Source: Theocolax elegans | Lineage: Eukaryota > Arthropoda > Insecta > Hymenoptera > Cerocephalidae | Assembly (NCBI GenBank): GCA_026168455.1 | Contig: CM047431.1 | Coordinates: 15,364,183-15,428,182, forward strand | Length of the DNA stretch: 64,000 bases | Direction of reading: 5' to 3' | Part shown: positions 22,076 through 33,140 of the stretch, one piece after another | Layout of the letters: every line of letters begins with the position of its first letter | Position numbering within the stretch: position 1 is the stretch's first letter | Translations under genes and position numbers: made by a program | Notes under the pieces: model-generated | The model's database searches: none | The model's input: the letters and a program-made list of their open reading frames with translations, nothing else | What the model was told of the DNA's origin: nothing

Positions 22076-22904
22076 TTAACCTTTTGACTGCGGGGGTGGT
22101 CGATATATCGACCACTTAAAATATACAACATATTTAATGTTTTTAGATCAATTTTGATGTTTTGAATGTATATAAAATAGTTTTATAATTCCTCAAAATA
22201 TTATTCACTTTGAAAATAGGTATTTCAAGGTCAAATTTCATCCCTAGTAGAAGCGAGAATTTTAGAGTGATTTCTTTCGTAATTTTATATACTGTTTATA
22301 AAAGATACTTTAAAAAATCACTGCGGTAACCTTAACCTTGAAAATTTACAGTCAAGGTCATATTGTTTTTATTTGCATAAGCGAAAGTTCGATCTAGCTT
22401 TTCAGCGTTATTGATGAGGTCAAAACGTGAAAAAAAGTAAAAAAATCCTAAAATTATCTTTGTTCATGAAAATGTCTATTTCGCGATGAAATTTTAGTTT
22501 CCAAAACAAAATATCGAGCTTCAACCTTATTTTTGAAGGTTACATAAAATACTGCGGCAGTCATTTTCAGCGTGATCTAAAATCAATGACGTAAACACAA
22601 AATCTGTTTTTTACTATTTCGGTCTGGGAGTTGGTATATCTTTGTTGTTCGTCAACTGGGTACGAAATAAATGTCATCACTTATTGCAGAAACTCGTCTA
22701 ATCTTCAACAATATTTTAATCTCAAAGAATTAATTTATTTTTTATTCATTCATATTTATAAATTTATAATACGAAGCAGATTGGTACTTCTCATGCATAA
22801 CTTATTAGTCTCCAGGATTTGCACAGTATATAATTTTTACTATTTTCATTTTTTGAATATTACACTATTGAATAGTGTAATATTCTGTAATATTCTGCTA
22901 TAAA

Positions 22905-24440
22905 ATGGCTGAACATGAAGCTTGGAGTAGTGGCGAGTCCGAACCAGAAAATTAAGTATTAGAAAACGAGGTTTTAGACAGTGGAGCAGAAAATGAAGGC
23001 ATCGGGGAAGTCAATTTGGAAGACTTTTCTTATAAGGAAACTGAATTGTTTGAGGACGCGTATTTTTATCCATCAATCAAAAATTTTCAAGGTAGCTCCG
23101 AAATAAATTCGAATATCTCTTTTTCAGGAAATACACCAATTGATTATTTCAATTACTTTTGTGATTCTTCTTTGCTCAAAAAAATTGTAGAGGAAACCAA
23201 TCGTTACGCAACTCAAAATCCCATATCTTGTTCTTCCCACATGAAAGCTTGGTCTCCTGTCACAAAAACAGAATTGGAAACTTTTCTAGGCCTTTTATTC
23301 TAATGGGCCATGTCTGTAAAGGCGATTTACAAAGTTATTGGCCCACAGATCTTTTGCTACACACTCCAATTTTTGGCCAAATAATGCCTCGCGATAGATA
23401 TATTTACATATTACGATGTTTACATTTTCATAATAATGAAGAAAGCGAAAATCATCCTTTAGTGAAAATAAAGCCAGTAATAGAACACATGCAAAGCAAA
23501 TTTTCAGCAGTTCTTACTCCAGGAAAAAATCTGTGCATAGATGAAAGTCTATTATTATGGAAAGGTAGGCTTCGGTTCAAGCAGTACATTCCTTTGAAGA
23601 GAAATCTCTTTGGCATCAAGCTATTCATGACTGTAGACTGCGAGACGGGATTCGTGTTGGGTTTTATTGTTTATACTGGCACAGACACTGATTATCAAAA
23701 GTTTGATTTGGTTGTTACTAGCGATATTGTAGCTCACTTTTTACAATCTTATTTTTATAAGGGTCATGTTGTATACATAGACAATTGGTATATATCTCCC
23801 ACTTTGGCAGAATTTTTACACGATCGTGATACAGGTATGTGTGGTACAGTGAAAGCAAATAGAAAGGGGATGCCAAAGCTTGAAAGCAAGTTAGCTCGAG
23901 GATGGCAGTGAGGTGGGAAGATAAACGCAGCGTTCGTATGCTTACAGCTATGCACGAACTTGAATTCTGTGCAACTGGAAAAAAATGTTACCTAACAAAT
24001 AAAGATATTATAAAGCCAAGGTGTGGCCACGATTATAATCAAAATATGGGTGGTATTGATAATGTTGATAGACAATTATCTATAACAGAAACAGTGCGAA
24101 AAACAATGAAATGGTATCGAAAGCTTTTTTTCATCTTATTGATCTTTGTCTATCCAATGCTCATGCGTTGTATAAAATGAGAAACGTGAAAGCTATATCA
24201 TTTCCTTTATTTAGATTACAGGTTGCTAGATCATTACTGAAACTTGATCCTTCTGCAAGCATCTCTCCTTACAATGACTCTCCCATTCGATTAGTTGGCC
24301 GCCATTTCCCGAGGCAAGGTACAAGTCGAAGATGACACTTGTGCTCTTTGCGTAAGACTCTACGTAGCACGACATACATTTGCCCTAGTTGTGAAACTCC
24401 TCTATGCTCTATAACTCCTCATTACCGTAGAGCCAATCAT
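22905..24440 (+). pseudogene. piggyBac transposase, broken
   Basis: It starts at ATG 22,905 (MAEHEAWSSGESEPEN, then a TAA stop, then an acidic N-terminus). The DDD core follows: NLCIDESLLLWKGRL (first catalytic Asp, ~23,540), VVYIDNWYISP (second, ~23,780), and NMGGIDNVDRQ (third, ~24,060). A Cys-rich C-terminal stretch with ICPSCETPLC lies at ~24,370-24,410. Frameshifts occur near 23,300, 23,905 and 24,130, and the last CxxxCFxxYH part of the zinc motif is lost, so the protein cannot be made whole. Intact enzymes of this family are roughly 550-600 residues and excise at TTAA without a footprint. Confidence 0.93.
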
Positions 24441-24444
24441 TCCT

Positions 24445-24580
24445 ACGTGAGAGGCAAGGGGACTCACGGAAATCAAGCATCCCGAAACCTGAGAGGCAAG
24501 GGGACTCACGAAAATCTAGCACCCCAATGGGATCACCTTTTCGCTACGTCCACGCCGTCGAACCACGGTGACCGATAGCA
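24445..24580 (+). repeat. Repeated hairpin cgtgagaggcaaggggactcacg
   Basis: Two head-to-tail copies of a motif in which cgtgag/ctcacg (first copy) or ctgag/ctcacg (second copy, imperfect) can pair around aggcaagggga. They are followed by ctacgtccacgccgt. Related copies are at 40,250-40,340, 51,518-51,530 and 57,690-57,800, always in piggyBac-derived surroundings, so it is probably a subterminal structure of that family. Confidence 0.7.
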
Positions 24581-24611
24581 GCTCCACTTACAGCTCCAGG
24601 TAACTACTTAC

Positions 24612-25292
24612 AAGAAGAGGTTCCATCTTCCGGGAAACGGATTTCGTTGCAACTTTGAGAGGTGTTTTCTGGTACCCAAATATGAAAGAATTCATATGAA
24701 ATTCAATCTCATAGGCTGTTTCACAAAAGTTATACGCAGTTATCGATAATTCGTGAAAAAAATATGTTTAAGCTTTATTGCCAATAACTCGGAAAGAAAT
24801 AGACGTAGTTGCTCAAACTAAAATTCATTAAATAGTTGAAATCAAGTAGATATAGTTTAAATAAAAAGAAACTCAAATATCTCAATTTGGACAAAAGTTA
24901 TGGAAAAAATAAGAATTAGATGAAATATTTTCCTAAAAAGTTTATCAAATTTTAATACTAAATTTTCGTTAAAATTTTATCTAATTCTTACTTTTTCCAT
25001 AACTTTAGTCCAAATTGAGATATTTGGGCTTCTTCTTTTTTAAACTATATCTACTTGATTTCAACTATTTAATGAGTTTGAGTTTGAGCAACTACGTCTA
25101 TTTTTTTCCGAGTTATTGGCGATTAAGCTTAAACATACTTTTTTCACGATTTTTTTATAACTGCGTATAACTTTTGTGAAGCAGCCTATGAGATTGAATT
25201 TCATATGATTTCTATCATACTTGGGTATCAGGAGACAGCTCTCAAAGTTGCAACGAAATCCGTTTCCCGGAAGGTAGAACCGCTCCTTGTTA
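24612..25292. repeat. Long foldback palindrome, arms of about 320 bp
   Basis: Left arm 24,612-24,937 (starting gaagaggttccatcttccggg) and right arm 24,971-25,292 (ending cccggaaggtagaaccgctcc) are reverse complements with scattered mismatches and a ~33-bp centre. Short open frames inside mirror each other and are not genes. It is likely a foldback transposon or MITE, and its transcript would make a long hairpin RNA. Confidence 0.88.
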
Positions 25293-26800
25293 GTTGTGGG
25301 GATTGCGCTGGTATGCGTATTCATTTAGTATATAATTTAATAGGTACGCTGTACACGTTGTTTATGTATAGCAATCTAACCTCACTTTGTCCTACATTGT
25401 CTAATATACATCTGTAGTGTTTACCTACAGCTGTACATATATTTCCTTGATCCTTGTCATCTTAATATGTGCTTTTACTAATTATCTTGATCTTTTACAG
25501 TTGCATACTGGTTGGCGTTGGAGTTCCATGTTATACAGCTTCGATGTGTCTCTTCACCTTGCCTGCATTCTTGAGCTTATTTGGACACTAGACTTCTATA
25601 TGAAGCTCTCTTATCGTCTCTCTTGTTCAATCTTCATCAAGCTGCCAGACCTGGAGCAGCCTGCCTGATGCCAGCTGAGCTCAGCAAGGCATTCAACGCT
25701 AGGACAACTCTAGTGTCCATATATATAAATAGGGTCTATATGATGACAAAGGTATTTAGGGCTCATATGTGTAGCTGCTTATATTAGAATTGACATGTGT
25801 AAAACACATTGTTACAACTCCCCCCCCACCAAACCAAAATTACGCGGAAGTCGTAATTTTAACAAGAAAAAAAAAGAGATTTCACTAGGCACATAAAAAC
25901 CTAATGCTGCATAATACTTAATTGAATTTATAATTGTCTGCTTTAAATAGTGCAAAAGCAAAAAAAGAATTTGGTGGAGATAATGACGCTATAATCTTTG
26001 ACTTGATCATAACCAATTAGCCGGCGCTATTGGTACAGTGTATTAGTGTGTAGTCTCATTGACTAGCTGCTTGGGGCAAATCTATTTGCTGTGTACGCGC
26101 TGTATTGTGTGATATTAATATTAGTGTAACGACGTCTGGCCCCATTGCATAAAATATAAACTAATAATATAAGTTATACGCAATCATTTTGAGAGCTCTA
26201 TTCCTACTTGCGATACTCATATGCTTCATACTTACATGTTTGTAGTCATACTCATACTGTTATATAAAATAATATATAAGGCAAAAAAATTGCGAATAAG
26301 ATTGTACTATTATTAATATAAAATTAAAATAATTAATAAGGTGTGGTGAATTATTACCTTCCATTGCTTGCGAGTTCCTCATTTTGAACTATTTTCTCCA
26401 ATTACCGTTTCTTTGAATAATAATTTTACATTTTTTTTTTAAATTATTTTGCTTATTTGCTCTGCTTTTATAGATACCACCCTTATTTTTGTTTGAGAAC
26501 AATTGAAAATTTATAGGTTAAAAAAAAACTTTTTATCATTGAATTAGCAGTTTAACGGGAAAAAAAAATTATTTCATTTTGAGGTGGGTTATTGCTACTT
26601 GGGTTGTTTGCTGTATCTTTGGTTCTATTTGGTGTTGAGAAGGGGGGGAAATTTTTTAGCTTGAACAATATGTCTAAGGGCGATGTGACGCTTTAAATAA
26701 TTTGAAAAAAAAAACGTGGATCGATGCCTTTTATATGTTGTATTAGAGAATTATTCACTGATAGTTGGGAGGGTATGACTCTTCTGGGTGGTTGGTTGAA
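25044..26800. repeat. 1,757-bp tandem duplication, copy 1
   Basis: From actatatctacttgatttc to the phrase gggtggttggttgaa, the whole interval recurs 1,757 bp later nearly unchanged. It includes most of the right foldback arm, a TATA-rich stretch (tatatataaataggg near 25,724), a C8 run with palindromic flank near 25,810-25,860, and AT-rich DNA. No gene is recognised inside. Confidence 0.93.
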
Positions 26801-28558
26801 ACTATATCTACTTGATTTCAACTATTTAATGAGTTTGAGTTTGAGCAACTACGTCTATTTTTTTCCGAGTTATTGGCGATTAAGCTTAAACATACTTTTT
26901 TCACGATTTTTTTATAACTGCGTATAACTTTTGTGAAGCAGCCTATGAGATTGAATTTCATATGATTTCTATCATACTTGGGTATCAGGAGACAGCTCTC
27001 AAAGTTGCAACGAAATCCGTTTCCCGGAAGGTAGAACCGCTCCTTGTTAGTTGTGGGGATTGCGCTGGTATGCGTATTCATTTAGTATATAATTTAATAG
27101 GTACGCTGTACACGTTGTTTATGTATAGCAATCTAACCTCACTTTGTCCTACATTGTCTAATATACATCTGTAGTGTTTACCTACAGCTGTACATATATT
27201 CCTTGATCCTTGTCATCTTAATATGTGCTTTTACTAATTATCTTGATCTTTTACAGTTGCATACTGGTTGGCGTTGGAGTTCCATGTTATACAGCTTCGA
27301 TGTGTCTCTTCACCTTGCCTGCATTCTTGAGCTTATTTGGACACTAGACTTCTATATGAAGCTCTCTTATCGTCTCTCTTGTTCAATCTTCATCAAGCTG
27401 CCAGACCTGGAGCAGCCTGCCTGATGCCAGCTGAGCTCAGCAAGGCATTCAACGCTAGGACAACTCTAGTGTCCATATATATAAATAGGGTCTATATGAT
27501 GACAAAGGTATTTAGGGCTCATATGTGTAGCTGCTTATATTAGAATTGACATGTGTAAAACACATTGTTACAACTCCCCCCCCACCAAACCAAAATTACG
27601 CGGAAGTCGTAATTTTAACAAGAAAAAAAAAGAGATTTCACTAGGCACATAAAAACCTAATGCTGCATAATACTTAATTGAATTTATAATTGTCTGCTTT
27701 AAATAGTGCAAAAGCAAAAAAAGAATTTGGTGGAGATAATGACGCTATAATCTTTGACTTGATCATAACCAATTAGCCGGCGCTATTGGTACAGTGTATT
27801 AGTGTGTAGTCTCATTGACTAGCTGCTTGGGGCAAATCTATTTGCTGTGTACGCGCTGTATTGTGTGATATTAATATTAGTGTAACGACGTCTGGCCCCA
27901 TTGCATAAAATATAAACTAATAATATAAGTTATACGCAATCATTTTGAGAGCTCTATTCCTACTTGCGATACTCATATGCTTCATACTTACATGTTTGTA
28001 GTCATACTCATACTGTTATATAAAATAATATATAAGGCAAAAAAATTGCGAATAAGATTGTACTATTATTAATATAAAATTAAAATAATTAATAAGGTGT
28101 GGTGAATTATTACCTTCCATTGCTTGCGAGTTCCTCATTTTGAACTATTTTCTCCAATTACCGTTTCTTTGAATAATAATTTTACATTTTTTTTTTAAAT
28201 TATTTTGCTTATTTGCTCTGCTTTTATAGATACCACCCTTATTTTTGTTTGAGAACAATTGAAAATTTATAGGTTAAAAAAAAACTTTTTATCATTGAAT
28301 TAGCAGTTTAACGGGAAAAAAAAATTATTTCATTTTGAGGTGGGTTATTGCTACTTGGGTTGTTTGCTGTATCTTTGGTTCTATTTGGTGTTGAGAAGGG
28401 GGGGAAATTTTTTAGCTTGAACAATATGTCTAAGGGCGATGTGACGCTTTAAATAATTTGAAAAAATAACGTGGATCGATGCCTTTTATATGTTGTATTA
28501 GAGAATTATTCACTGATAGTTGGGAGGGTATTGACTCTTCTGGGTGGTTGGTTGAAAA
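26801..28558. repeat. 1,757-bp tandem duplication, copy 2
   Basis: Second copy, with rare single-base differences (for example tattgact for tatgact near 28,530). It ends at ttggttgaaa and is followed by the Gypsy-like gag remnant. Confidence 0.93.
27555..27620 (-). other. Possible polypurine tract and LTR edge
   Basis: On the minus strand, ggtggggggggagt is followed by tgtaacaatgtg, an order seen at the polypurine tract/3' LTR boundary of LTR retroelements. The matching 5' LTR was not found. The same block occurs at 25,800-25,860 in the other tandem copy. Confidence 0.3.
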
Positions 28559-28985
28559 TATAAGGGTCTCTATTTTCTCTGGTTGTAGTTTCCCTGACTG
28601 CTACTCTTATTGCAACTGCAGTTTTTGTAGCTGACTCTTTGCTTTCCACAATTTCTGCAGCTTAATAGAACTGAACATTCCGCTAGCCAATGTCCGAGTT
28701 TTTCGCATCTATAGCAAGTCTCTTTAAATTTCCTTGGGTAAATTCGCCTTTGCTCTTCGTAGTTTGGTGTACTGAATTTATTTAAATCGAATTCCTGCTT
28801 CTTTGGTGATTCAGCCCTTTGCTCATTTCCTTGCGCTCGCAGACAGTAAATGATATTTTCATTATTCTTTACAGCTTCGCTGTACTACTGTTTAGATTCT
28901 TGCTTAATGGGTGCTGTATATTTTCTTGCTGTTTCAGGGGTGTTAGGCTTTAATGGGTATTGGAGTTGTAAATTAATGGAAGGGG
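28559..28985 (-). pseudogene. Gypsy-like gag C-terminus with zinc knuckles
   Basis: The minus-strand frame reads from about 28,985 (VAPSINLQLQYPLKPNTPET) through one in-frame TAG (KQ-stop-YSEA near 28,890) to RKFKETCYRCEKLGHWLAEC and SCRNCGKQRVSYKNCSC, then a stop at about 28,557. The CX2CX4HX4C knuckle (CYRCEKLGHWLAEC) is complete and the second knuckle is degenerate. Such knuckles bind the element's RNA in nucleocapsids. Protease and polymerase are not found nearby. Confidence 0.72.
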
Positions 28986-29600
28986 CGACCTTGGAGTACG
29001 GCGTCAACATGTATTAGAGAATCGAGGCGTCTCCGGGTAACGAGGTTGGTGGCATCGCAACGAAGCCGACGCCACGCTTGAAACTCGCGCTGTGTATATT
29101 ACCTGACGGACGAGAAATATGGAATCAAGTTTTACCTTTAAGAATAAGCAGCTACGATGTCCAGGAGAATAAAAAACTAGCTGTTGCAGGAAATTAGCTG
29201 AGCTACCAGGAGGCGCGCGATCGACGCACAATCGTGTCGCACTCGCCTTGATCAGTGATTTGGGGACGTATCCATGCCAGCCGATAGTGTCGAAGTGAGA
29301 GTGCGAAGAAGAGAGAGAACACGCGATCTGCGTTGTACAGAGGGTAAGATTATTATTTCCCCTGCTGAATTTTAGTACAAAAACAAATTTTTTACATAAA
29401 GATGTCATTACGATAAAAAATTTAGAATCCACATAAGAAAGTATTGATGTAGATAATAACGTAAAAAATGAAGTAAGAGAAAAAGTTGCGAATATTATTA
29501 ATAAAACTGTACAAAATAAAAATACACATTTTTCGTTGGAACAAAGGATTTTTGATAAAAAATGAAAATCGACTAGAACTTCTATAAATACTAATTCAGA
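28986..29600. other. GC-richer block, candidate leader or LTR, then AT-rich DNA
   Basis: 29,009-29,338 begins tgtattag and ends gttgtaca, a TG...CA pair just upstream (in minus orientation) of the gag remnant, so it could be an LTR or leader. No second copy is seen. A 142-codon minus-strand frame (29,004-29,432) has no recognisable motif. 29,440-29,600 is AT-rich. Confidence 0.3.
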
Positions 29601-29609
29601 TATATTTTT

Positions 29610-29780
29610 TACTAGTCCAGGCGCAACATAGGTTTTATTGGATGTCGGGCTTTGATAAGGGATGGGGGTGGGCTTTAGTTCAGATGCAACATGGGGTTCT
29701 ATTGGAGGAGGACTGAGAAGGGGATGGGATCCTATTCCCCACCACTTTTAGTCCAGAAGCTCCATGGATTTTTTTGTAGT
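29610..29780. repeat. Degenerate ~60-75 bp tandem repeats
   Basis: The phrase 'ttagtccaggcgcaacatagg' recurs in diverged form near 29,612, 29,673 and 29,746, with purine-rich spacers. Confidence 0.5.
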
Positions 29781-29876
29781 GATTGTGTGTGCGTGTGTGT
29801 TTTTTCAAAAAATACATTTACGCACGACGTGTGGGACTCGCCCGTACTGCATCAAACATCACAGGAATACCCACTA

Positions 29877-31058
29877 AAAAACCCCCTGCCAAATCACACA
29901 GGCAGGGTTTCTCCATTCGACTGTTACTCCCCCCTCGGAGGCTGCCATGAGGCTTTACTTCAATGGGGCCGTCATGACGATCTGGGCCGTCGCATAATAT
30001 TACGTCAGGCTGATGTTGTTGCCGACGTTTCTTCTTCTCTCTTCAGTTCTTCTGATGAGATTCAGCCACTTCACATCCCATCCACTCTGTGATACGAGCA
30101 GGCATATCCCTAGGCTCTTAGGTGTTACAGGGCCGTTCCAATATTGGCGTTCTTCCAGGAAGTGTGGGCAATAAAAGAGAACGTGTTCCATGTGTTTTAC
30201 GTTAGGCACTCCGCAATTCCGTACACTTTACGCACAGGTAACTGCGGAAGCATCCATGACCAGTGAGCACCTGGATGAGATGGAGGATAACGAAGCCGTG
30301 CTCCCTGCTTAGCCATCTGGCGATATCGGGGATAACACGGTGTGTCCAGTGACTCTCGCTGGCTGAATCCCACCATTACTGGCATTGCCGATAGGTGTTG
30401 ACAGTTTCAGCTCTCTCTGATGCTATAAGGTCGATGGGGGGTAATCCAATGACCACCGAAAAGGCGATGTCCGATACGGTGCGGTAGGCTGAGGGCTACG
30501 GTTGACGTGGCGACCCTGTAGGCCCGTCGACTGCTCGTGTTCTTTACCCATGCATCAGCCCAAATTGGTGCTCCGTATAAAATTACGGAGATCACCACCA
30601 ACGTTCAGCAGATGTTCTCTGAACGATAGTCGCGCATCCAGTGCGACATTAAGGTATCGGATGTAGTCCACTGACCGGACACAATGCCAACGGTAAAGGT
30701 GGCGTACGTCCTCTTCTTGTTCCGGGAGATGATCACCGCCTTCTTTTTTTTCGTTGCCAAACTCAATCCCTGGCCGCTCAGCCTGTTACTTTCTCTTCGA
30801 CGCTCTTTCCGACGATAACGAGTGCAAGGTCGTCGGCGTAAGCCACCACTAAATGCCCCTGAGGAAGCCACTGTCACAAAAGACTGTCGGAAACGACGTT
30901 CCATAACAGCGGTCGTAGGACCGAGCACTGCGGTACGCCCCCGATGATGTTATAGGATCGTACATCTACATCAGTGTAGTACAGCAGGGTCCGATCCCTC
31001 ATAAAGCTCGAGGAGATTCTTCGAAGATAGAGTGGCACCTTAAGGTGTTCTAGAAACA
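29877..31058 (-). pseudogene. R1-like LINE, RT second half and C-terminal region (minus)
   Basis: Minus-strand motifs in order: LKVPLYLRRI and DRTLLYYTD (31,040-30,970), GGVPQCSVLRPLLWN (RT block, ~30,930), HLVVAYADDLALVI (catalytic YADD, ~30,850), VILYGAPIWADA (~30,590) and a zinc-finger-like C-terminus MEHVLFYCPHFLEERQYW (~30,180). Several frameshifts and stops separate them. The 3' untranslated end includes a hairpin (accccctgcc / ggcagggttt, ~29,880-29,912). The first part of the RT lies beyond LINE copy A at 34,161-34,300; the join LSLEH-LKVPLYL is exact at the target duplication. Confidence 0.85.
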
Positions 31059-31818
31059 TGTATTCTATGACTGTATTAGAGCCTTTCCATAGGGCAACAA
31101 TGCACCGTCTAGCTGACAGTATTTGATTGCCCTGGTTCCTCCGTCATTCGACTTTGGCAACACCTCAGAATCCAAGTAGCTTTGTTCTAAATGGTCCCGA
31201 GCGCTTCGAATTCGATTCGGCATTTCGATAACTTTTTTGAGTTACGAAAGTCGTCAAGAGTCGCCTTTGGGATCGGTTAACCTCGATCGGAGGCCACTTA
31301 AAGAGTGTACCGAAACTCCTTACGAAGGCCCACCGCCTTGCGATGGCTAGCCTAGAGTCGTAATTCTAGGTGTGAATGCGGCGGTGTTTAGCTCACCGCC
31401 GTCGTCCGCTTTCGAACATAAGCGGCATCCGGGTCAATTTCGCTTCACCCGTCAAGCCTGCTTGCAACCCCATACCCCGCAGAGTCCAACCCAAACTGGG
31501 ACACGCTGGCGTTTCACTTTGATACAGAGTTACGCCAACGTGGGGCTCGTACCTAGTCCCTGCGTACCATAGTAAAGTCATATTGGTCCAACTTTCGACA
31601 TGCCGAAACACATCTCCCTATTACTCCCCGGATCCCCGGGGAGGTTTTGCGGTAGATGGCCTAACGTTCGAATGAATGCAGTTTACAGGAAAAATTCCTT
31701 TGCATTCCGTGAAGCGTTAGATCCCCCTGTTCTCGTCGTTCACACGAGGCCGTTCAATTCAAGGGTTCTAACTATTCCACGATGGGATTCGACTGGCGTT
31801 CCCTGTTGAGGGAAGCCT

Positions 31819-32720
31819 TTAAGCATTCTGTACCGACTGGAGAGTCTGGTGAGACAGTCTGACCAGCTTCACAGTACAGTGCTTCATGCATGATTGCCAG
31901 GGGAGTGGCCGTTTCTTCGAAACATTCGCTCTTCGACTATCATACGGGTTTGGCGTCTTTGGAGTCTGGGGTCGGTCTCTGGAGTTGTCCTCAAGTATCA
32001 GCTTAGAAGGTTCTATATACCTTTTGGCAAATTTGTTGAATGCCTGGTACAATTCCTGGCTACTCACTAGTATACTCAGTTCGCATGGCCACGTGTGACC
32101 ATGTTGCCGGACCAAGTCCACCAGAGGTTTCCGGATTTCGACTACGCAGGGACAATCGAAGAGTATGTGGTTAGAAGTTTGTTCCTCTCCACATTCACAT
32201 CTCGAATCTTTGCTCAACCCGAAACGGTTTAGGTAAGACTTAAAAGATCCGTGTCCCGTTAAGATCTGCGATGTGTAGTAGTTAGGCTTTAACCACCCCT
32301 TTCGCATCCTGTCATCAACATTGCTGAAATACTTGTGAGTCTCTGAACCTTTGCCCGTGGAATCCCACCTTTCCTGCCATTGATCCATGACTTGCTTTCG
32401 AACTTTGGCTTTCTCAATGGCAGTTGCATTTCTCGAGTTTCCACTACGGCTTCGTTCGACTGGTTCATTTGACGGTTGGACAACTTGGCTACGCTTGATA
32501 TGATAATGAGCGACCCTCTCATCTAAGAATAAGTCGATGGGAGGAGAGGCAGAGATTACCTGAAGTGCCTCGTGGGAGACAGTGCTATATGCTTTCGAAG
32601 TCCAGGCTAGGGTCTTCCTTTGCAAAGAAGCAAGGATTCTCCTGCTGTGACTGTTAGCCATGTTTCACCATCCTGCCGCACCGTAGGCGACAATTGGGAT
32701 AAAGAGGCACTTATATATCA
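31819..32720 (-). pseudogene. LINE copy A, RT thumb and C-terminal domain
   Basis: The open part runs from 32,661 to 31,819 (280 codons); homology continues upstream through IYKCLFIPIVAYGAAGW, a TGA, and beyond. Features: ISASPPIDLFLDERVAHYHI, then KYFSNVDDRMRKGWLKPNYY, TGHGSFKSYLNRFGL and a CCHC-like motif CECGEEQTSNHILFDCP, as in R1-clade C-termini where it helps nucleic-acid binding. Upstream, a TAA at 32,857-32,859 replaces the Tyr expected in KYLGV. Confidence 0.85.
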
Positions 32721-33104
32721 GACTGAGGGATCTTTCTTTCATCCCCCAATTTGCGCCAGAGTGGAGATGTAGTCGACCGAGGAGGTCGAACCACTTTTTT
32801 TGCACATTTTTAACGTGCTGAATTACTCCAAATCTAGGTTCGAACGTGACGCCCAGTTACTTCATTTCCTTAAGCATACGAATGTTTTGGCCTTCCAGTT
32901 TAACTTTGGGAGGCTTGCTTGAGTTAAGGAATGGAATAGAGATTCTCCTTAGTTGGCGTTCGAGAATCTCCACAGGGTCCACGTAGTACCCATCGACTTC
33001 CATGTTTTCGAAATTTCCAAGTGCTAAACTGGTTCAGTTTGAGTTACCATTACTTCTTGGTCTGTCTCCTCACTATCCTTTTATGCTACTTTCGAAAAAT
33101 CTCC

Positions 33105-33140
33105 TGAAATGGAAAAACCCACCCTTACGGGTGGGTGATG
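33105..33140. other. Hairpin acccacccttacgggtgggt in LINE 5' region
   Basis: The stem acccaccc/gggtgggt has a short loop. The counterpart in copy B (56,642-56,668) has a mutated stem side. Role unknown; it might shape the 5' untranslated RNA. Confidence 0.55.

Larger units (their letters stand above)
22076..24600 (+). mobile_element. piggyBac element, copy A (left end and transposase)
   Basis: A TTAA at 22,076-22,079 is followed by the terminal repeat ccttttgactgcggg and a subterminal palindrome ggtcgatatatcgacc. This is the piggyBac arrangement (TTAA target, short terminal repeats). A matching right end is found only in another copy at 58,288-58,306. Copy A loses its right end at about 24,600, where a foldback element begins. 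22,095-22,904 is the untranslated 5' region. Confidence 0.88.

Noticed and set aside
22631..22903. 90-codon plus frame upstream of the piggyBac transposase
   Set aside because: AT-rich chance frame in the 5' untranslated region; no similarity to transposase.
29004..29432. 142-codon minus-strand frame
   Set aside because: No recognisable motif and atypical composition; it lies in a likely LTR or leader block.
31372..31809. Plus-strand frames in the LINE A 3' region (and 51,842-52,131 in B)
   Set aside because: They lie opposite or within the 3' untranslated region of a minus-strand LINE, and frames differ between the copies.
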